From: Aquanectria penicillioides
Lineage: Eukaryota > Ascomycota > Sordariomycetes > Hypocreales > Nectriaceae
Direction: 5' to 3'
Length of the DNA: 64,000 bases
Assembly (NCBI GenBank): GCA_003415625.1
Contig: PYIU01000006.1
Location: forward strand, 3,472,001 to 3,536,000
Shown piece by piece: positions 1-12,004 of the stretch (positions are counted from its first letter, which is position 1; every line of letters begins with the position of its first letter). The position numbers and the translations under genes were made by a program. The notes beneath the pieces are model-generated. The model was not told where the DNA came from. It did not search any database and worked only from the letters and a program-made list of their open reading frames with translations.

Positions 1-2
1 CG

Positions 3-354
3 ATGGATGAGAGCGGCAACGCCTTCGGAGGAGGTATGTTCTTGGACGTGGAGAAGTTGGAGTCATGACTGACTCGGCAGTGTAGATGTTGTCTCCACTA
101 GCGATACTGGCTCGACAGTGCCAATTTCTGCTGGATTCTTCCGCATCGAGAAGGGGAAGCCTTGCGTGTTTACTTATGAATTTGATGAAGCTAAATACTT
201 TACCGAAGGCGAATGCGTTGTTGAAGATGAGACGGGACAGAAGGTCACGGCTAGACCAGGCGACGTGTTCCTCTTTGCAAAAGGCTCAACAATCTCCTTT
301 AGCACGGAAACATATGCCCTGGCCTTTTTCTGTGACCAAAGGGCAAAGCTATAG
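3..354 (+). CDS. EutQ-like cupin protein, 5' end outside the window
   Basis: This is the 3' part of a small cupin related to ethanolamine-utilisation protein EutQ, a family of about 120-140 aa in fungi. A short exon (3-33) joins an exon at 119-354 across an intron with a GTATGT donor at 34 and a CGACAG acceptor ending at 118. The join gives an uninterrupted frame ending in TAG at 352-354. The second exon has the family pattern: SAGFFRIEKGKP, then a Y/F-rich beta strand, RPGDVFLFAKGS and ALAFFCDQR. The cupin barrel is therefore complete on its C-terminal side. The ATG at position 3 is probably internal, because relatives have about 30-40 more N-terminal residues. The substrate is unknown; fungal members are usually annotated only by fold. 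Confidence 0.7.
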
Positions 355-472
355 ATGATACAAGTTTTAAAAGAGAATATTGTAACTAAATTAGGTGTCA
401 TGCATACTCTGGTGTGCAAAGTGCCTCGGCCAAATGTGGGACAAATAAACAACAGTAATATCCGTGTTGTGA

Positions 473-2608
473 CTACCCTAACATAGTTTCCAACCGTTTT
501 TCAGACATGATATCCACCCAGTGCACCTCGTCAGAAAATATTCGATCTTGATGGCCCGTCTCAGTGCCTGACTCCACGGCAATGTCCATACGTGTCCAAA
601 CCTCCTGGAGCATTCTGGCCACGTGTGTTATAGGCTTTAGTTTTATAGACTTGTAAAGAGCCAGAACTCGATCACGCACGAACTTTCTCCATCCTACAAT
701 GTCTTCATTTATGTTCCGGTGATCAGCAGAATCCGTAGGTGCGACCTGCCCTAATGCGCTTCCAGCAATGAGGAGAAGCAGGTTGTGAGTTGAAGTGGTG
801 CCAGAGTCTTCTGGGACAAATTTTAGGATACCGAAAATCCCAAAGCATAGACCTAGGATAAGTTGAGCTTGTTTGCGCAACCCAGCCCGTGGAACGCGTG
901 AGTTCGACTCCAGCTCAGTTTCAGCCTCAACAATATCCGGAAAGGCACGATAAAGCTCAACTAGTGTTGCTAGCCGGTAGCAGCGGGCAATGCCATGGAA
1001 GTGATCTGGCGGTGTACGAGGATCGCCGGTATCCTCAATTAAACTTATAAATGGAGGACGACATTTGAGTACGTCTTTTTCCAGTGCTCGGGCCTCTTCC
1101 ACAAGACCCGAGTATAATTGATCTCGGTGGGAGGCTCCTCCTTTGAAAAGTCGAAGGCTTCTTAATGCTCTCTTTTTCCGTAACAGTGTACCTGTCTTTG
1201 CAAGGCAAATAAAGATTGGAGTCCCAATTCCGGTCCAGGGACATGGGTATGTTATCAGACCCGGGTTGGGACAGAAGAAAATATCGAGATATGACAAGGC
1301 TTCCGTCTCCTGGTCGATGAGAAATGAAATCATGGCTTCCCAGTAAACCATGGACGATACCAAGAAAATTTGGGTTTGGGTTAACGATATCGACATCTTA
1401 AGGCCAACGAGGTTGTTTGCGGCCATCCAGTTTTTGAATAGTGGTCTAGAGCCGTAAAGATGAGACAGCCCGATGGACGAAGGGTCATGCCATGCCTAGA
1501 CGCTAGCAGTGAGAAGAGAACTTGAATAAAATAATCGAAATTATGAGTGAAAGTTACCGAAGTCATGCCTAGGAGGATGATGCCGAGGAGGACGTCATCC
1601 TTTACGGGAGAAAGCTGTGCCAAACCTCCACTACTCTCTGGCTGTGGTCTGGAACTCTTGGTCGGATTTAGAGTCGCGAGCTCGGAAGAAAGATATGATA
1701 TTGCCTCCGTCTGGAATTCAAGCGAGACCGAGGCGGAAGGTTCAGTGTTCTGATACAGATGTGCAGCAGACATGCTCAACACACAATAGTATACCAGCGG
1801 CGATTGAACAATCATGCCACCAACCTCTGATCGGAACGGATTGTGCATCGAATCAAAGGACGAGTTGATCTGGCAGATTAGGGAAAAGTAATGATTTAGT
1901 AAAATGGAAGACTGCTCGGCTGGAACATGAAGCAGCAATGCCGACTCTCGATTCTGTATGAAAGGGAGGAGCGCAAGGCTGTCGTCGGCGATGGGGGTGC
2001 TGTTGACAGGGCATGTAGCGGCAAATTGATCAACTGATTGATCGCTAACAGGACTCCCAGTAAAAGTTGAATTATTTTCATGGGTTTCTTGGCCCGAGGC
2101 TGATGAATTTGGCGTCGAAGATGGGCTTGTTTGGAGTAGCAGTTCCGACGGCGTTGTGGATGGCCGCCGATGATCGACAAGTGCGTTCACTAGGACCTTA
2201 TCCTTGGCCCCTCCTACTCCGGCTGTGGATGAAATAATGTCTGCCATCTTTTTGGCCTCATCTTCAAACCAGGAAGACGACTCTCTAGGGGAATATCGAG
2301 GACTTTGTGACGCAAGAGAATGCTTCTCGTACTTGGTCGACCACTTCATTGGCTTGCTGTATCCCGGGCATTCGAGCCCTGTCTTGACACAGCGCCGACA
2401 GCTCGGAACACCCTCATCACATTTCAACCGCTGGAAATTGTTAGTCAGAGCTATGCCAAGGGAATTCGGCTTATCTGGGACGGACGCGTCGCTTGCATGT
2501 GAGGCAACCACCTGGGCGAGGATTAGCACGGACAGACAGAGGGCATCGCGGGGAAATACTCCGAGACTTCAAGGTCCTGCGAGGATTTGGGCTCGGCTTT
2601 TCCGACAT
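473..2608 (-). CDS. Zn2Cys6 fungal-specific transcription factor
   Basis: Three exons are proposed (2608-2486, 2430-1558, 1495-473), giving 672 aa. Splicing exon 1 to exon 2 rebuilds a zinc cluster at residues 35-62: C-L-T-C, KRRRLK, C, then C-R-R-C and a final Cys. This matches the C-X2-C-X6-C-X6-C-X2-C-X6-C spacing, and neither exon has it alone. The second intron restores the frame across a typical fungal_trans_2 middle region (HDPSSIGLSHLYGSR, NWMAANNLVGLKMS). The C-terminal half is the long regulatory domain seen in acriflavine-sensitivity-control/ARCA-type regulators. It lies between the cupin gene and a permease gene transcribed on the same strand, so it may regulate either, but no operator is obvious. 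The first donor (GTCCGT) is not ideal, so that junction is the least sure. Confidence 0.82.
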
Positions 2609-2989
2609 CGTGCCACCGGCCGTTCTCTCTACTGAGCTGCAATATTGGGAAAATCGAAGAGCACGACTCGATTCAGGATTCAGGGAGGCAGATGTGGTAA
2701 TGCGGGGGTGGAGACGCTAGCCATTCCGCGACTGATCAACGAAGTTCCGGACGATGGTTGGTGCATCGTTATCACCAAGCTAAGCATGCACATGCAAATG
2801 CAAAAATGCAGCAGGGCTCTCGGAAACGTCATAACCGGGTAGATTGGATGGAATAGGCAAAGGCTGACGCGAGATACGGGGCGTTATGAACAGGGGACTG
2901 ATTCAATTTATATGTAGATGGGGTGAGTTATCCGAGATGCGAATCTATCTGTATCGGCTCCCAGGGGGAATCCTAGCTCCCCGCGATCC
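2609..2989. other. Intergenic: promoter of the regulator and 3' flank of the permease gene
   Basis: No gene is seen in this 381-base gap. It holds the upstream region of the Zn2Cys6 gene that starts at 2608 and the downstream region of the permease gene that ends at 2990. Short open frames on the plus strand lack any recognisable domain. Confidence 0.6.
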
Positions 2990-4855
2990 TCAGTCGATCT
3001 TCTTCTCACCCTGGCCTGTTGCAACTGGCACGTCAAGGCCAGAGACGCTCGTGTCGACTCCCTCCATCTCAACCAACGGCCCTGCATACCGCTTACTCGC
3101 CCGGAACGGCCAGTAGAACAACCCAAAGAGAAGCGTGGCGCCCAAAACCAGAGATGCATAATTCATGTTCTCGGGTGTGATGGGTTGGTAGGGCGGAAAG
3201 ACGGAAAACAAGCTGGTAAAGATCAAGTAGAAAATGGCGACGGAGTTGACGGCGATTCCGGCACGCCCTAGCTGCCAAGGCCCCCAGGTAAGCGTCTCTG
3301 GGCATGTGATGCGACGCCACAGGACGAGGATAATCGGTGCCAGGTACGAGATTTCGAGCCCGATTACGGCCAAGGAGATGATGGCGTTGAATGCGGTGGT
3401 CGAGCCGATGTTGATGAGGCCTAGAAGCATCAAGATGACTGTGGTAACAACGACGGCAATCGTCGGAATGCCGCGCTTCTTTTCGACAGATGAGAGAGCC
3501 CTAGAAAATGGCAGGCCTTTATATTGGTTAGTTCTTGTCCAGGCATGGTTTTCTTGAGATGTGATGCGATTTCTCACCCTGGTCTCTCGCGAATGCCCAC
3601 ATTACGCGAGCGGTGGAAGTTAGTAGAGGGATGGTCGACAATGAAGCCATGACGATGATTGCGCACGACATTGCCGTTGCGCCCTGCTTGCTTCCAGTGA
3701 CGCGATAAAATATTTCGATGATGGGGAACCCCGTTTCCGTGGCGAGCGCGTCGGCAATGTCGCCCATGCAGAAAAGGAGGGCAACCAGGAACCCGAATCC
3801 CATCAAACCGTTGATGAAAACAGCACCAACCATAGCGTATGGCACGCCTGTAGCAGCGTTCTGCATCTCCTCACTAAGATGAGTGGCTCCATCGTAGCCG
3901 ATGAGGACATAGCAGGAGCTGAGGAATCCGATGCACCATGCGACGCCGTCGTTGGACCAGCCCGAGTTGTTCTCAAACGTGGTAAAGACAAACTCGGCCG
4001 AGTTCTTTGAGGGAGATAGGACACACATGACGATGACAATGACGAAGAACAATGCGACGTGAAGAAACATCGATATCTTCTCGATCAAGGGCAGAATATG
4101 GCTCCCAAAGATGCTGACACAAGCTGCGATGATAAGGATCGCCCAGTAAAGAAGTGTGCCGTGCCATCGCTCGAATGTGTAGTCTTCTGGCGCGTGATTT
4201 AGGACCAAGAGGCCCTGGATCATAGTACCGGCGAGGAAAGGGGCGCTTGCGGCTACGGCCAGCCATCCAAAGGTGCTATCAAGAGCGTGTCAGTTTTACT
4301 CAGTTAACCGTCAAAATTACTAACCTGATGTATCCTGCAAACCAGCTGCTCACCCCTCGCAGCTTTTCCGGGCTCAGCTTTGCAACAAAATGATATTGGC
4401 CACCTGCAGTAGGATAACTATGGCCCACGGAGGTTAGAATGTGGATGCGTTGCGGTGTCGATGACTTACGCAGAGGCTAGTTCCGCGAGTGACATGGCTG
4501 AACACATGGAGCCGACAAAAGCAACCATGGCCCCGTAGACGAGCGATACTGGGCCTCCGCTGACAAGGCCGGCCGCCATAGTACTGTTTGATGTTGGAAA
4601 CATGATGATTTAAGAGTCGATTGATAAGATATCGAGTGCCTACCTGCACAATGCTTCCCAAGTTGCCATCAAAGAGACACTCAACGACAGCATGGAAGTC
4701 AGTGAGAAATTGCGCTGTCATTCCTATTAGCAATGTTCAACAGTCAAAGTTCGTTTTCCAACCTTGAGTTGCTGGTCATAACCAAGCCTTTCGAGGTTTT
4801 CATCATCTCGATTTGCCGACATAGGCTTTCGTTCGGTATCAGGTGAAAAGGACAT
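2990..4855 (-). CDS. APC-superfamily amino acid/choline/GABA-type permease
   Basis: Six exons (4855-4763, 4714-4644, 4583-4470, 4417-4325, 4275-3578, 3516-2990) join without frame breaks into 531 aa, the usual size for fungal GABA/choline permeases (UGA4/HNM1-like). The first transmembrane unit reads RNFSLTSMLSLSVSLMATWE. It is followed by SGGPVSLVYGAMVAFVGSM, then SLAELASAYPTAGGQYHFVA, the consensus substrate-loop region of the family, and SWFAGYI. About 12 hydrophobic segments can be counted across exons 2-6. The protein should sit in the plasma membrane and import amines or amino acids; the substrate cannot be told from sequence. The permease gene's promoter side faces the 3' end of the channel gene. 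Confidence 0.88.
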
Positions 4856-5402
4856 GGTCGCGATGCACGGATCTTCTACCATGAATGATGTGAAGACAGG
4901 ATTTGAAATGAACTTTGACTCTATTTCATTTTTGAAAAGAGGGCTCTCGTGGTCAAGTATGCTCCCTTATCGACTTATAGACAAGCTCAATCCATCGATA
5001 GCCAGGACTCGATATCACCCTCGAGGTCGGTCTAGATGGCAAGCTTATAACTTTGGTTCAGAGGAGGAGGACACGCTAAACCGCATCCGGATCAAAAGTG
5101 CGAGGTGCAGCTTAGCCCCTGACTCTAAATGTGCCACAATCCTTTGCGGGCGCTGCTGATTGCTGGGCGGAGTTGCATCAGATCAGCTGCTTGTGCCACC
5201 CCCGCAGCAAGCTGTCACAACTGGCACCGGATCGCGCTGCAACCCCGGGTTTTTTGCTAATGTCATTAGATGTCATGCTACTGGACACGCCTTGCGGGAC
5301 TCAAACATGATAAGCGAGCTGTTCTGTTCCATGCTGGGGAGTGGGAGATAGGCTCTGGGGTTTGTGCGGGATTTGATAATTTGCGAACTGGATCAGCAGC
5401 TA
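4856..5402. other. Intergenic: permease promoter and channel-gene 3' flank
   Basis: About 550 bases without a recognisable gene. The permease promoter lies next to 4856. Pyrimidine-rich and GC-rich short stretches occur near 5150-5260, but I see no repeat or RNA gene. Confidence 0.5.
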
Positions 5403-8400
5403 TCACACTGCCCCGGTAGTGGCCTTTTGCTTTCCCTTGCAGGTTCTCCTGTGATTCCTCCAGTCCTCTTTTTGGTGACTCTTTGAGCAGTATGCCACCA
5501 GTTGACATCCTTGACATATGCTCCCCGGTTTGCCACAGACAATGCAAGCCAAGTCATAGAGTCCAAGGATCTCGCTACTGGCGTAGGTTAGGCTTTCAGG
5601 GCGCGCACTGCGTTCTTGACGAGGTCTGTTTCTCGACTTCGTTTGCTTCGACTTTGCTTCAAACTCGTTTAGTAATTCCTCGTCCGACTTGACCCGCATA
5701 TTGAAGTCGTCCTCGTAAGGGAGAGTGGAGTCGCTCACTGGCTCCATTGCCGAGTTGAGTTCCGTGGTTGACTCTCCGTTGTGAATAGCCGGGGGACTCG
5801 ATCTCATCATGTTTGGAGCCTCTTTCACGGCTGCTTTGGTATTTTCGTCGGGTTCTGATGTTTTGGGCACTGCTTGGGTATCTTTCGTTGCTGGTTTATC
5901 CTGGACATCCACATTTGGAGCATGGTCCTTTTCTTCGTCAAAGCTATTTTCTTCCGCCCATTTTAAAGGATTCTTCTCTAAGAAGCTGTTCCATTGTCTT
6001 TGTTCCATTTCTGTCATGCTGTAGCTGAACCACTCGGGGAACCAATCCTTCTGAGCACGCTCGGAGGAGGTAAGCAAACCAAGCTCTATTTCAACCTGCA
6101 GGGATGCCATTTGGAGTTGATAGAGGTTGATTGAGCTGTTGTCGGCATCTCTAATCTTGAGATTTAAAATCGCTGTGAGGGTGTGTAGGAAAAGAATGCT
6201 GATGACAATGATATAGACAGCCCGAAGTGTGCGCACGCCAGCGGATTCGACTTGGAATGGCTGTATTGCATCGTAATCAGAGGACACAAAATACAGCATT
6301 TGAGCCACTGTTAGATGGAAGCTTGAAAATTGATTGACCGATCCGGATTCTGTTTCAATATTTCGAAGCAGGAGAAATGGTACAAACGCGAACCCTGCTA
6401 CATTAATATCTGAATATTTAGATGGACAAGATCTTACATACCAACAATGATGAATATTAGCAAATTCAAGTATAAGAAAACGGCTTTAAAGGTCTCTGTC
6501 AATAGTAGAAGTAATTTTCCAATTGACTCATAAATTCGCAACACCAGAATGACCTCAATCCATATGAAGAGTGTTCCAAAGGCCAAAAATTCTCTGGGAG
6601 GAATTTGCCCCAATACGACAATGAAGAACATTGAGATCCCCAAGGAAAGGGATATGACATCGAAATAATTTGGAACCGATAGAAAGAACATCCTCGGTAC
6701 CCTAGACATCTGACGGGCCTTAGTGGACAGCAGGTAACATGAAAGCGACATCTCGAGGCATGCGAGTAAAAGTATTAGTATCCCGGGCTTCATCGTTTTC
6801 TGTTGCTCAGTTTCCGTGAAGAGAATGCCAATTGCAAGGTGCACAAAGAAGAGCGAAATAATTGGTAGAACAATTCGCGCAAGGTAGACTTTGAGGCCAA
6901 ACTTTTCCATTTTCCAGGCCAACAACTTCTCGATCCACGGAACCTTCAGAAAGGCGAGTTGGGTATCTCGATCCCGCATGATGAGAATCTCCTCCACCAG
7001 CCTGGTAAATGGACTGGCGGGGCCGCTTCCAGAGTTTGTGACGTTGGCAAACATGTTCTGCTCCCATTCGAAGAAGGCATCGGAATCTGGATTGAGAGTC
7101 GTTGCTCGAATAATTTCCCAGATCGCACCCTCTCGTTTCGAAACTGGAGGTGGCCGGTATATCTTTTTGTTGTAGGAACAAAACCCCTGAAGTGGTAATG
7201 TGAAGCTCGCCATGTTGGGCTCCAACTCAGGGCTGGGGTTGAGACCAGATTTCCAAGTCGTGACAAAATCTCGATAGCACTTCTTCGCAAAGCCCTTGAA
7301 TTGGTTCCATCTAACTTCGTACAGCGTCTCCACTGGCCTGCTTGTCACGCCTTTGCGCGCCTTGACGAGAACAGTTTCTTTTAGTGGATGTGGGAAAAGG
7401 ACCAGGTGTCGCACGAGCGAGAGGGTGGCCATTGGCCTGGCTCGGCATGCAAGTGGCAGAGAGTAGCTCAGCGACTGCGAGTTCGCTAGAAGCAGTTTAT
7501 TGCTCTGATGCAGTCGCCTGAAAAATGCATCAACGTGTTGTGTTGCACGAGAGCGGTAATCGACATTGCACACGAGTGCAAAAGTGCTTGGAAAGAGAGA
7601 GTATGTGTCATCGTAGACCTTGTCATCGTAGATGGAGTCGAAATGTTGCCCCATGGCATCCGCATATCTTCCGCCCCCGATGAAGACGTCGTTGGCGTTG
7701 GCATTGGCGATACCTCGTAGCCCATAGTCCTCCCAAAGCAGATACTTTGGTCGCGAATAGACGGAGTTTGCGCGATGACCATACTCGACGAGGTCTAACA
7801 AAGTGAAAACTTTTGGTTTGAAGTAGGCATGGATATTTGCGGTCCGCATCAGCACTGGGTTTGGCCGATGGACCCAATCTGTCGGTGCTGTAACGCTTTT
7901 TGCGCGGTTAATGATGAAAATATCGAACGAAGCATCTGCCTCTAAAAAGTGAGTCGACGCTACGGTCCATCGAGGCAGCGGCACCGGTGCACCAGTGAAG
8001 CCGCTCATGACGCCCTGTACTTCGTAAACATGGAGGACGACCGTATCCTCATCCTGATAAATCTCAATAGATTCCTTGTTGCTGCTACCGCTCCTTACAT
8101 TTGACACGTAGAGAGCGCGAATGATTTCTGAATTGGGAGAAGTCGGCGAACGACTGATGGAAATGATGTAGTACTCATTCTTCATAATGACGCCGAAAAT
8201 ACTAACCACGTCTTCTGGACTCCAAGGATAGCTGAACGAGAAGAGGTGTGGTATCATAAAGTGGTGATTTGATGGTACTGAAGGCATCTCAGAGGTCAAG
8301 CCGGCAAACACTCTGTCATAAAACTCTCTCTGACGGCGAGTATCTATGGCGCTCATGCCTTGAACACGACCGTACTCAAGCTGAAAGGGCCCAGGGTCAT

Positions 8401-9796
8401 CGCGATCAAAAACCCCTGCGCGCCAAGTCAATCGAAAAACTGGAATGCCTGGGTGGATTCTAACGCTCTTGAGCACAGACTCTGCGTTGTCAAAGTAGTC
8501 CTCAATCTTCCTGACGCTTTCGTGGGCGTCTTGAAGCGGGAGAAGCACTGCCATGACACCAACCGTCGCGGGTCGCTGGTTAGGACTATCCAGAGTGAGT
8601 GTAGGAGACATGCCAATGATGTTCAAACCGCAGGAGTCGCTGAAACCAGCATGCAGTGGCACCATTCCTGGCCATGTAGGAAAGCTGACGGCCTCCTGGT
8701 GGATGATTTGAAGATTGAACGTTTGGAATATGTTGATGATTGCGAAGCTGTCGGTGACTGTCACTACAGTGATAACTTTGCACCCGGGAGAATATCGAAC
8801 AAAATGCTTTTGCTCCCTCACAGGTTCCTTGACGGTCGTCTCCTTGCGCATCTCTTCATATTCAACTCCAGGGAGTCGCACACTAGCAATGGGGTAAAAG
8901 GTTGGGTTCCTGAGGTCCCATTGCTGGAGTAACGCCTCGTCTTTGTCGATGTAGAACATCCAAGATCCATCCGAGGAAATGTGTGCATTTTGCTTGTTCT
9001 TGATGCCGGCGACGTGCCAGTTTGTCGTCTTATCCGAGGACGCGATGACTGTTGCACCCACAGACTCATTGCGAGAGGCATAAGCGCGTTCTACCCCCAC
9101 GTACGTTGGTCGTTCTAGGTCGTATGGCCGCAAAAGTGTTGCATGCTTCATACTACCGCCATCGGCAAAAGAAAACGTTGTTGCACTGACCCGTGACAAG
9201 TTTCGTATACTGTAAGCTTCCACAATCTCCTGGTTTTTGCCCAGTGATGCTCCTGGCCGCCGAGTGTAGTATATGTGCTCGCTGCTTTGCGATACTACAC
9301 CTTTGGGTAATGAATAGCTGTTCATCATGGATGCCGGTGGTTTTCGAGATGTGAATCCTTCGGGTGTAGCAGTGTACACGTTTGGGCCGCCCCCTTCTGG
9401 CTGATAGACGACGAAAACGGCCATGCCGTCCTCAGTGATTGCTCCATGCATAGAAACAGGAGTTGGGTACCCTGTCCGCTCATCGGGTGCCAGACCGAGG
9501 TCCGTGTAATCACTCGACCATTTCTCTTTGATGCCTTCCTTTAGTTCGTAGACTGTCACATTGATGGTCCTCTCAGCAGAACTTCCTTCAACAGTCGCAA
9601 GGTGGCTGCCCCCAGCGGAAATGATAACGCAAAAGTCCAATTTTCCACCATCTTTCCGAAATTGAATGGCATGTGATTCGATGCATATCCGGTGAAGGTC
9701 TCGATAATCCCGCAGGTCGCTGGTAAAATGCCATACTGCCTCCCGATCTAGTATCTCACGTGTGTGCAACTCTTCCTGAAATACTAGATCCGTCAT
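5403..9796 (-). CDS. Large TRP-like ion-channel protein with C-terminal MYND zinc finger
   Basis: Two exons (9796-6442 and 6394-5403) joined by a 47-nt intron with a GTATGT donor give 1448 aa. The N-terminal ~900 residues are soluble and beta-rich, with repeated short aromatic strands suggesting a propeller-like region; I cannot assign a named family. Residues ~950-1190 contain at least five or six hydrophobic helices (for example around LARIVLPIISLFFVHLAIG and YFDVISLSLGISMFFIVVLG), in the arrangement of TRP/ion-transport domains. An acidic, low-complexity cytosolic tail of ~200 aa follows. The last ~45 residues form a MYND finger: C-x2-C, C-x2-C, then Y-C-S-K-x-H-Q and H-x3-C. The intron lies inside the last membrane helix. 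The function is probably a membrane sensor or channel with a protein-protein docking finger. Confidence 0.8.
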
Positions 9797-10291
9797 GGCT
9801 GAACCTGATCTAAGGTCGTTGTTCCGTGGACAAACGCGGTGAGGTGTGGATTGTCATGATTTCTGAGGTATAGGCGACGGATGATGTAACAGGCGAGGGT
9901 GCTATCAAACGTACGACACGTGTACAGCCATTGGGCTCCTCACCCCACATGGTAAATGCCCAAAGCAGCACCGAGTCCGAATACGTAAATGAACATCGTG
10001 CGATTTGACCAATTACACGTCGAAAGCCGTGATATGAAACAACCGAGGTATTTTAAAAAGGGATATAAAGATCTGTTCGCTTTGGTTGGAAGTGTAGTGC
10101 ATCATGATAGCAAAAGATGACTTGTCATGAATTTGCCCATTTTTGGCGGCGTCAGAGACTACAACAAAGAAGACGGTTGGCACTTGTACTATTTGTGAGA
10201 ATGGTTTTTTATAAAACAGTAACTATATCCATTGTAATTTTATCTATTGCGTTTCGGTCTCACAGGAAGCAGGTAGGCCACGAGATTCTGT
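9797..10291. other. Intergenic: promoter of the channel gene
   Basis: No gene is recognised in these 495 bases between the channel gene start (9796) and the end of the decayed metalloprotease. The part near 9800-10100 should hold the channel promoter. Short open frames here have no family features. Confidence 0.5.
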
Positions 10292-12004
10292 TCAGCTTCT
10301 TAGATGATGCGCAGCGCGATTGCCTAAGCCTCTCGTAGCAAATGCTTTCCAGAGCATGCACTTGTTTTTTCCACCAGTAAAAACAAATTCTGCGTCAGGA
10401 ATGACATCTTTAGCATGGATTATGGTCGGATTGTAAGGCTGCCGATGATTCGCAGCAAGTTAGTCACCCCCGACCGATTTCATGCTACTCTGGAGAATTC
10501 TGATGCGCTTACAAGGCCATGGCATCCATAACCAGTTTCATAGCCAGGTATCGGCCATCTCTGGCAATCACTGGTTTTGAGACAAATTCTGGGTATTCAT
10601 TATCGTTTCACTCTCAAATCATCCGCTCTTGTCAATGCACTCACATCCATGGGTGTATTCGTGAATGACAATCTCTTGTCGAAAGCGCTGTCTCTCGGGG
10701 GACTAGTGGCATGAAGCGAACCTATTCTCATGACTCATGGGCTACTATCGGAGGGCGTAGAAGATTACGCGTTGGTGGATATGCTTCCGTCCTGGGCCTC
10801 CATAATAACAAAGTCCCTATCTTGACCACCGTGACCACCGTTGTTCAACTGAAAGTTTCCAGCAGCTTCGTTGAAACCAAGAACGTAGAACAGGTCGTGA
10901 CATTTATTGGCTGTACACAACAATTGAGTCGCCGAGGCATCGCGGTAGCTATTTGGGTCACTCATATCGACGTCATAGTCGTATTCAAACTTGAGATTTC
11001 TCTGGCGAGGCCGGTGGCGGTCTAGGAAATTGTCATCGCTTTTGTGGTTGACGACAGCAATGCCGTTATTTCCCCATGTAGCCCAGAAAATGCAACCCAG
11101 CACAGTGCAAAACCCCAATAGTTAAGTGAGCGCGCATGAACTTAAAACCTAATAGGCCATCTGTGGAGAAGTGAGGTCTACGGGAAGTCGATATCAAACT
11201 AAACGCGTGGAAAGAAATCCAAAAAACATCACTTACTAGACTTTGAAGCTCGCCACATTCTTAACCAGGTCACTAGTTCTGAGAATTTCTGTGTTGGTTA
11301 AAACGTCGATCATGGTAATGTACAAGTGGTTCATAGTATTGGTTTCCACTCTCCAGACAAATAGAGAGCTACTCTCTCACCTAGGGTGAGGGTATAATTC
11401 GACCTTCGGTTCAGACCTTGCGCCCTTCACGCCAGAAATAGTGTAAGCCTTGGGTACTTTCTCGTCATATATACTGACGTATTGCACCGGTTGCTCAGTT
11501 ATGACTTGAGCATGCTCTGTCTAGATGGGAAGCGGCAGCATATTCGCAACAGCTTTCAGAGCAGCCAGTGGGTCAAGAGACATGGGAGGGCCAAATGCAG
11601 GTCGGCTATCGAAGAGAGAAATTGGGTGGACTAGGGGGTCAAAGTTATGTCCATGAGTGATCACGCCTCTATCGGGGGCAATCTATGATGGTCATCAGCA
11701 CATTTGCTTACGATAGAGATCCTTTCTGAACATATATTAATATTAAATTCGTTACTGTCATAATCGAAACCATTGATCGTCTGTTTGAAATAAACATGCG
11801 TCGCGCCGTTATCACCAACATATTAGTCGTGCGCGACTTGAAACGTTGCGTTGGGAACCTTCGCACGGACAAATTTGACGGCTGTTTCGACATATGTCTA
11901 ATGTTAATGGCTTCTGGGTTTGATTTGACGTTCATGGGCTCGGAAAATGGTCGAGCAAGAACTACACCGCAGAGGCACCCCAAGATGAGGAGTGGGGACC
12001 GCAT
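10292..12004 (-). pseudogene. Decayed extracellular metalloprotease, peptidase family M36 (fungalysin)
   Basis: Fragments of a secreted fungalysin lie in order on the minus strand. A signal peptide starts at 12004 (MRSPLLILGCLCGVVLARP). Propeptide (FTP) segments follow near 11700-11890, then WRVET near 11340, and a stretch at 10765-11118 with GNNGIAVVNHKSDDNF and NKCHDLFYVLGFNEAAGNFQ. The zinc motif HEYTHG is near 10645-10665, and the C-terminal segment DGRYLAMKLVMDAMAL to KCMLWKAFATRGLG ends at 10292. The propeptide frame is broken by a TAA where relatives have Gln (CAA to TAA). Other stops interrupt several segments, and the region between HEYTHG and DGRYLAMK, which should hold the third zinc ligand, is missing. 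The gene is therefore dead. The transition-type stops suggest repeat-induced point mutation followed by deletion. Confidence 0.85.

Noticed and set aside
6807..9513. Many antisense and shifted frames over the channel gene
   Set aside because: They are shadows of the long 1118-codon exon, which carries the membrane helices and splices to the MYND exon.
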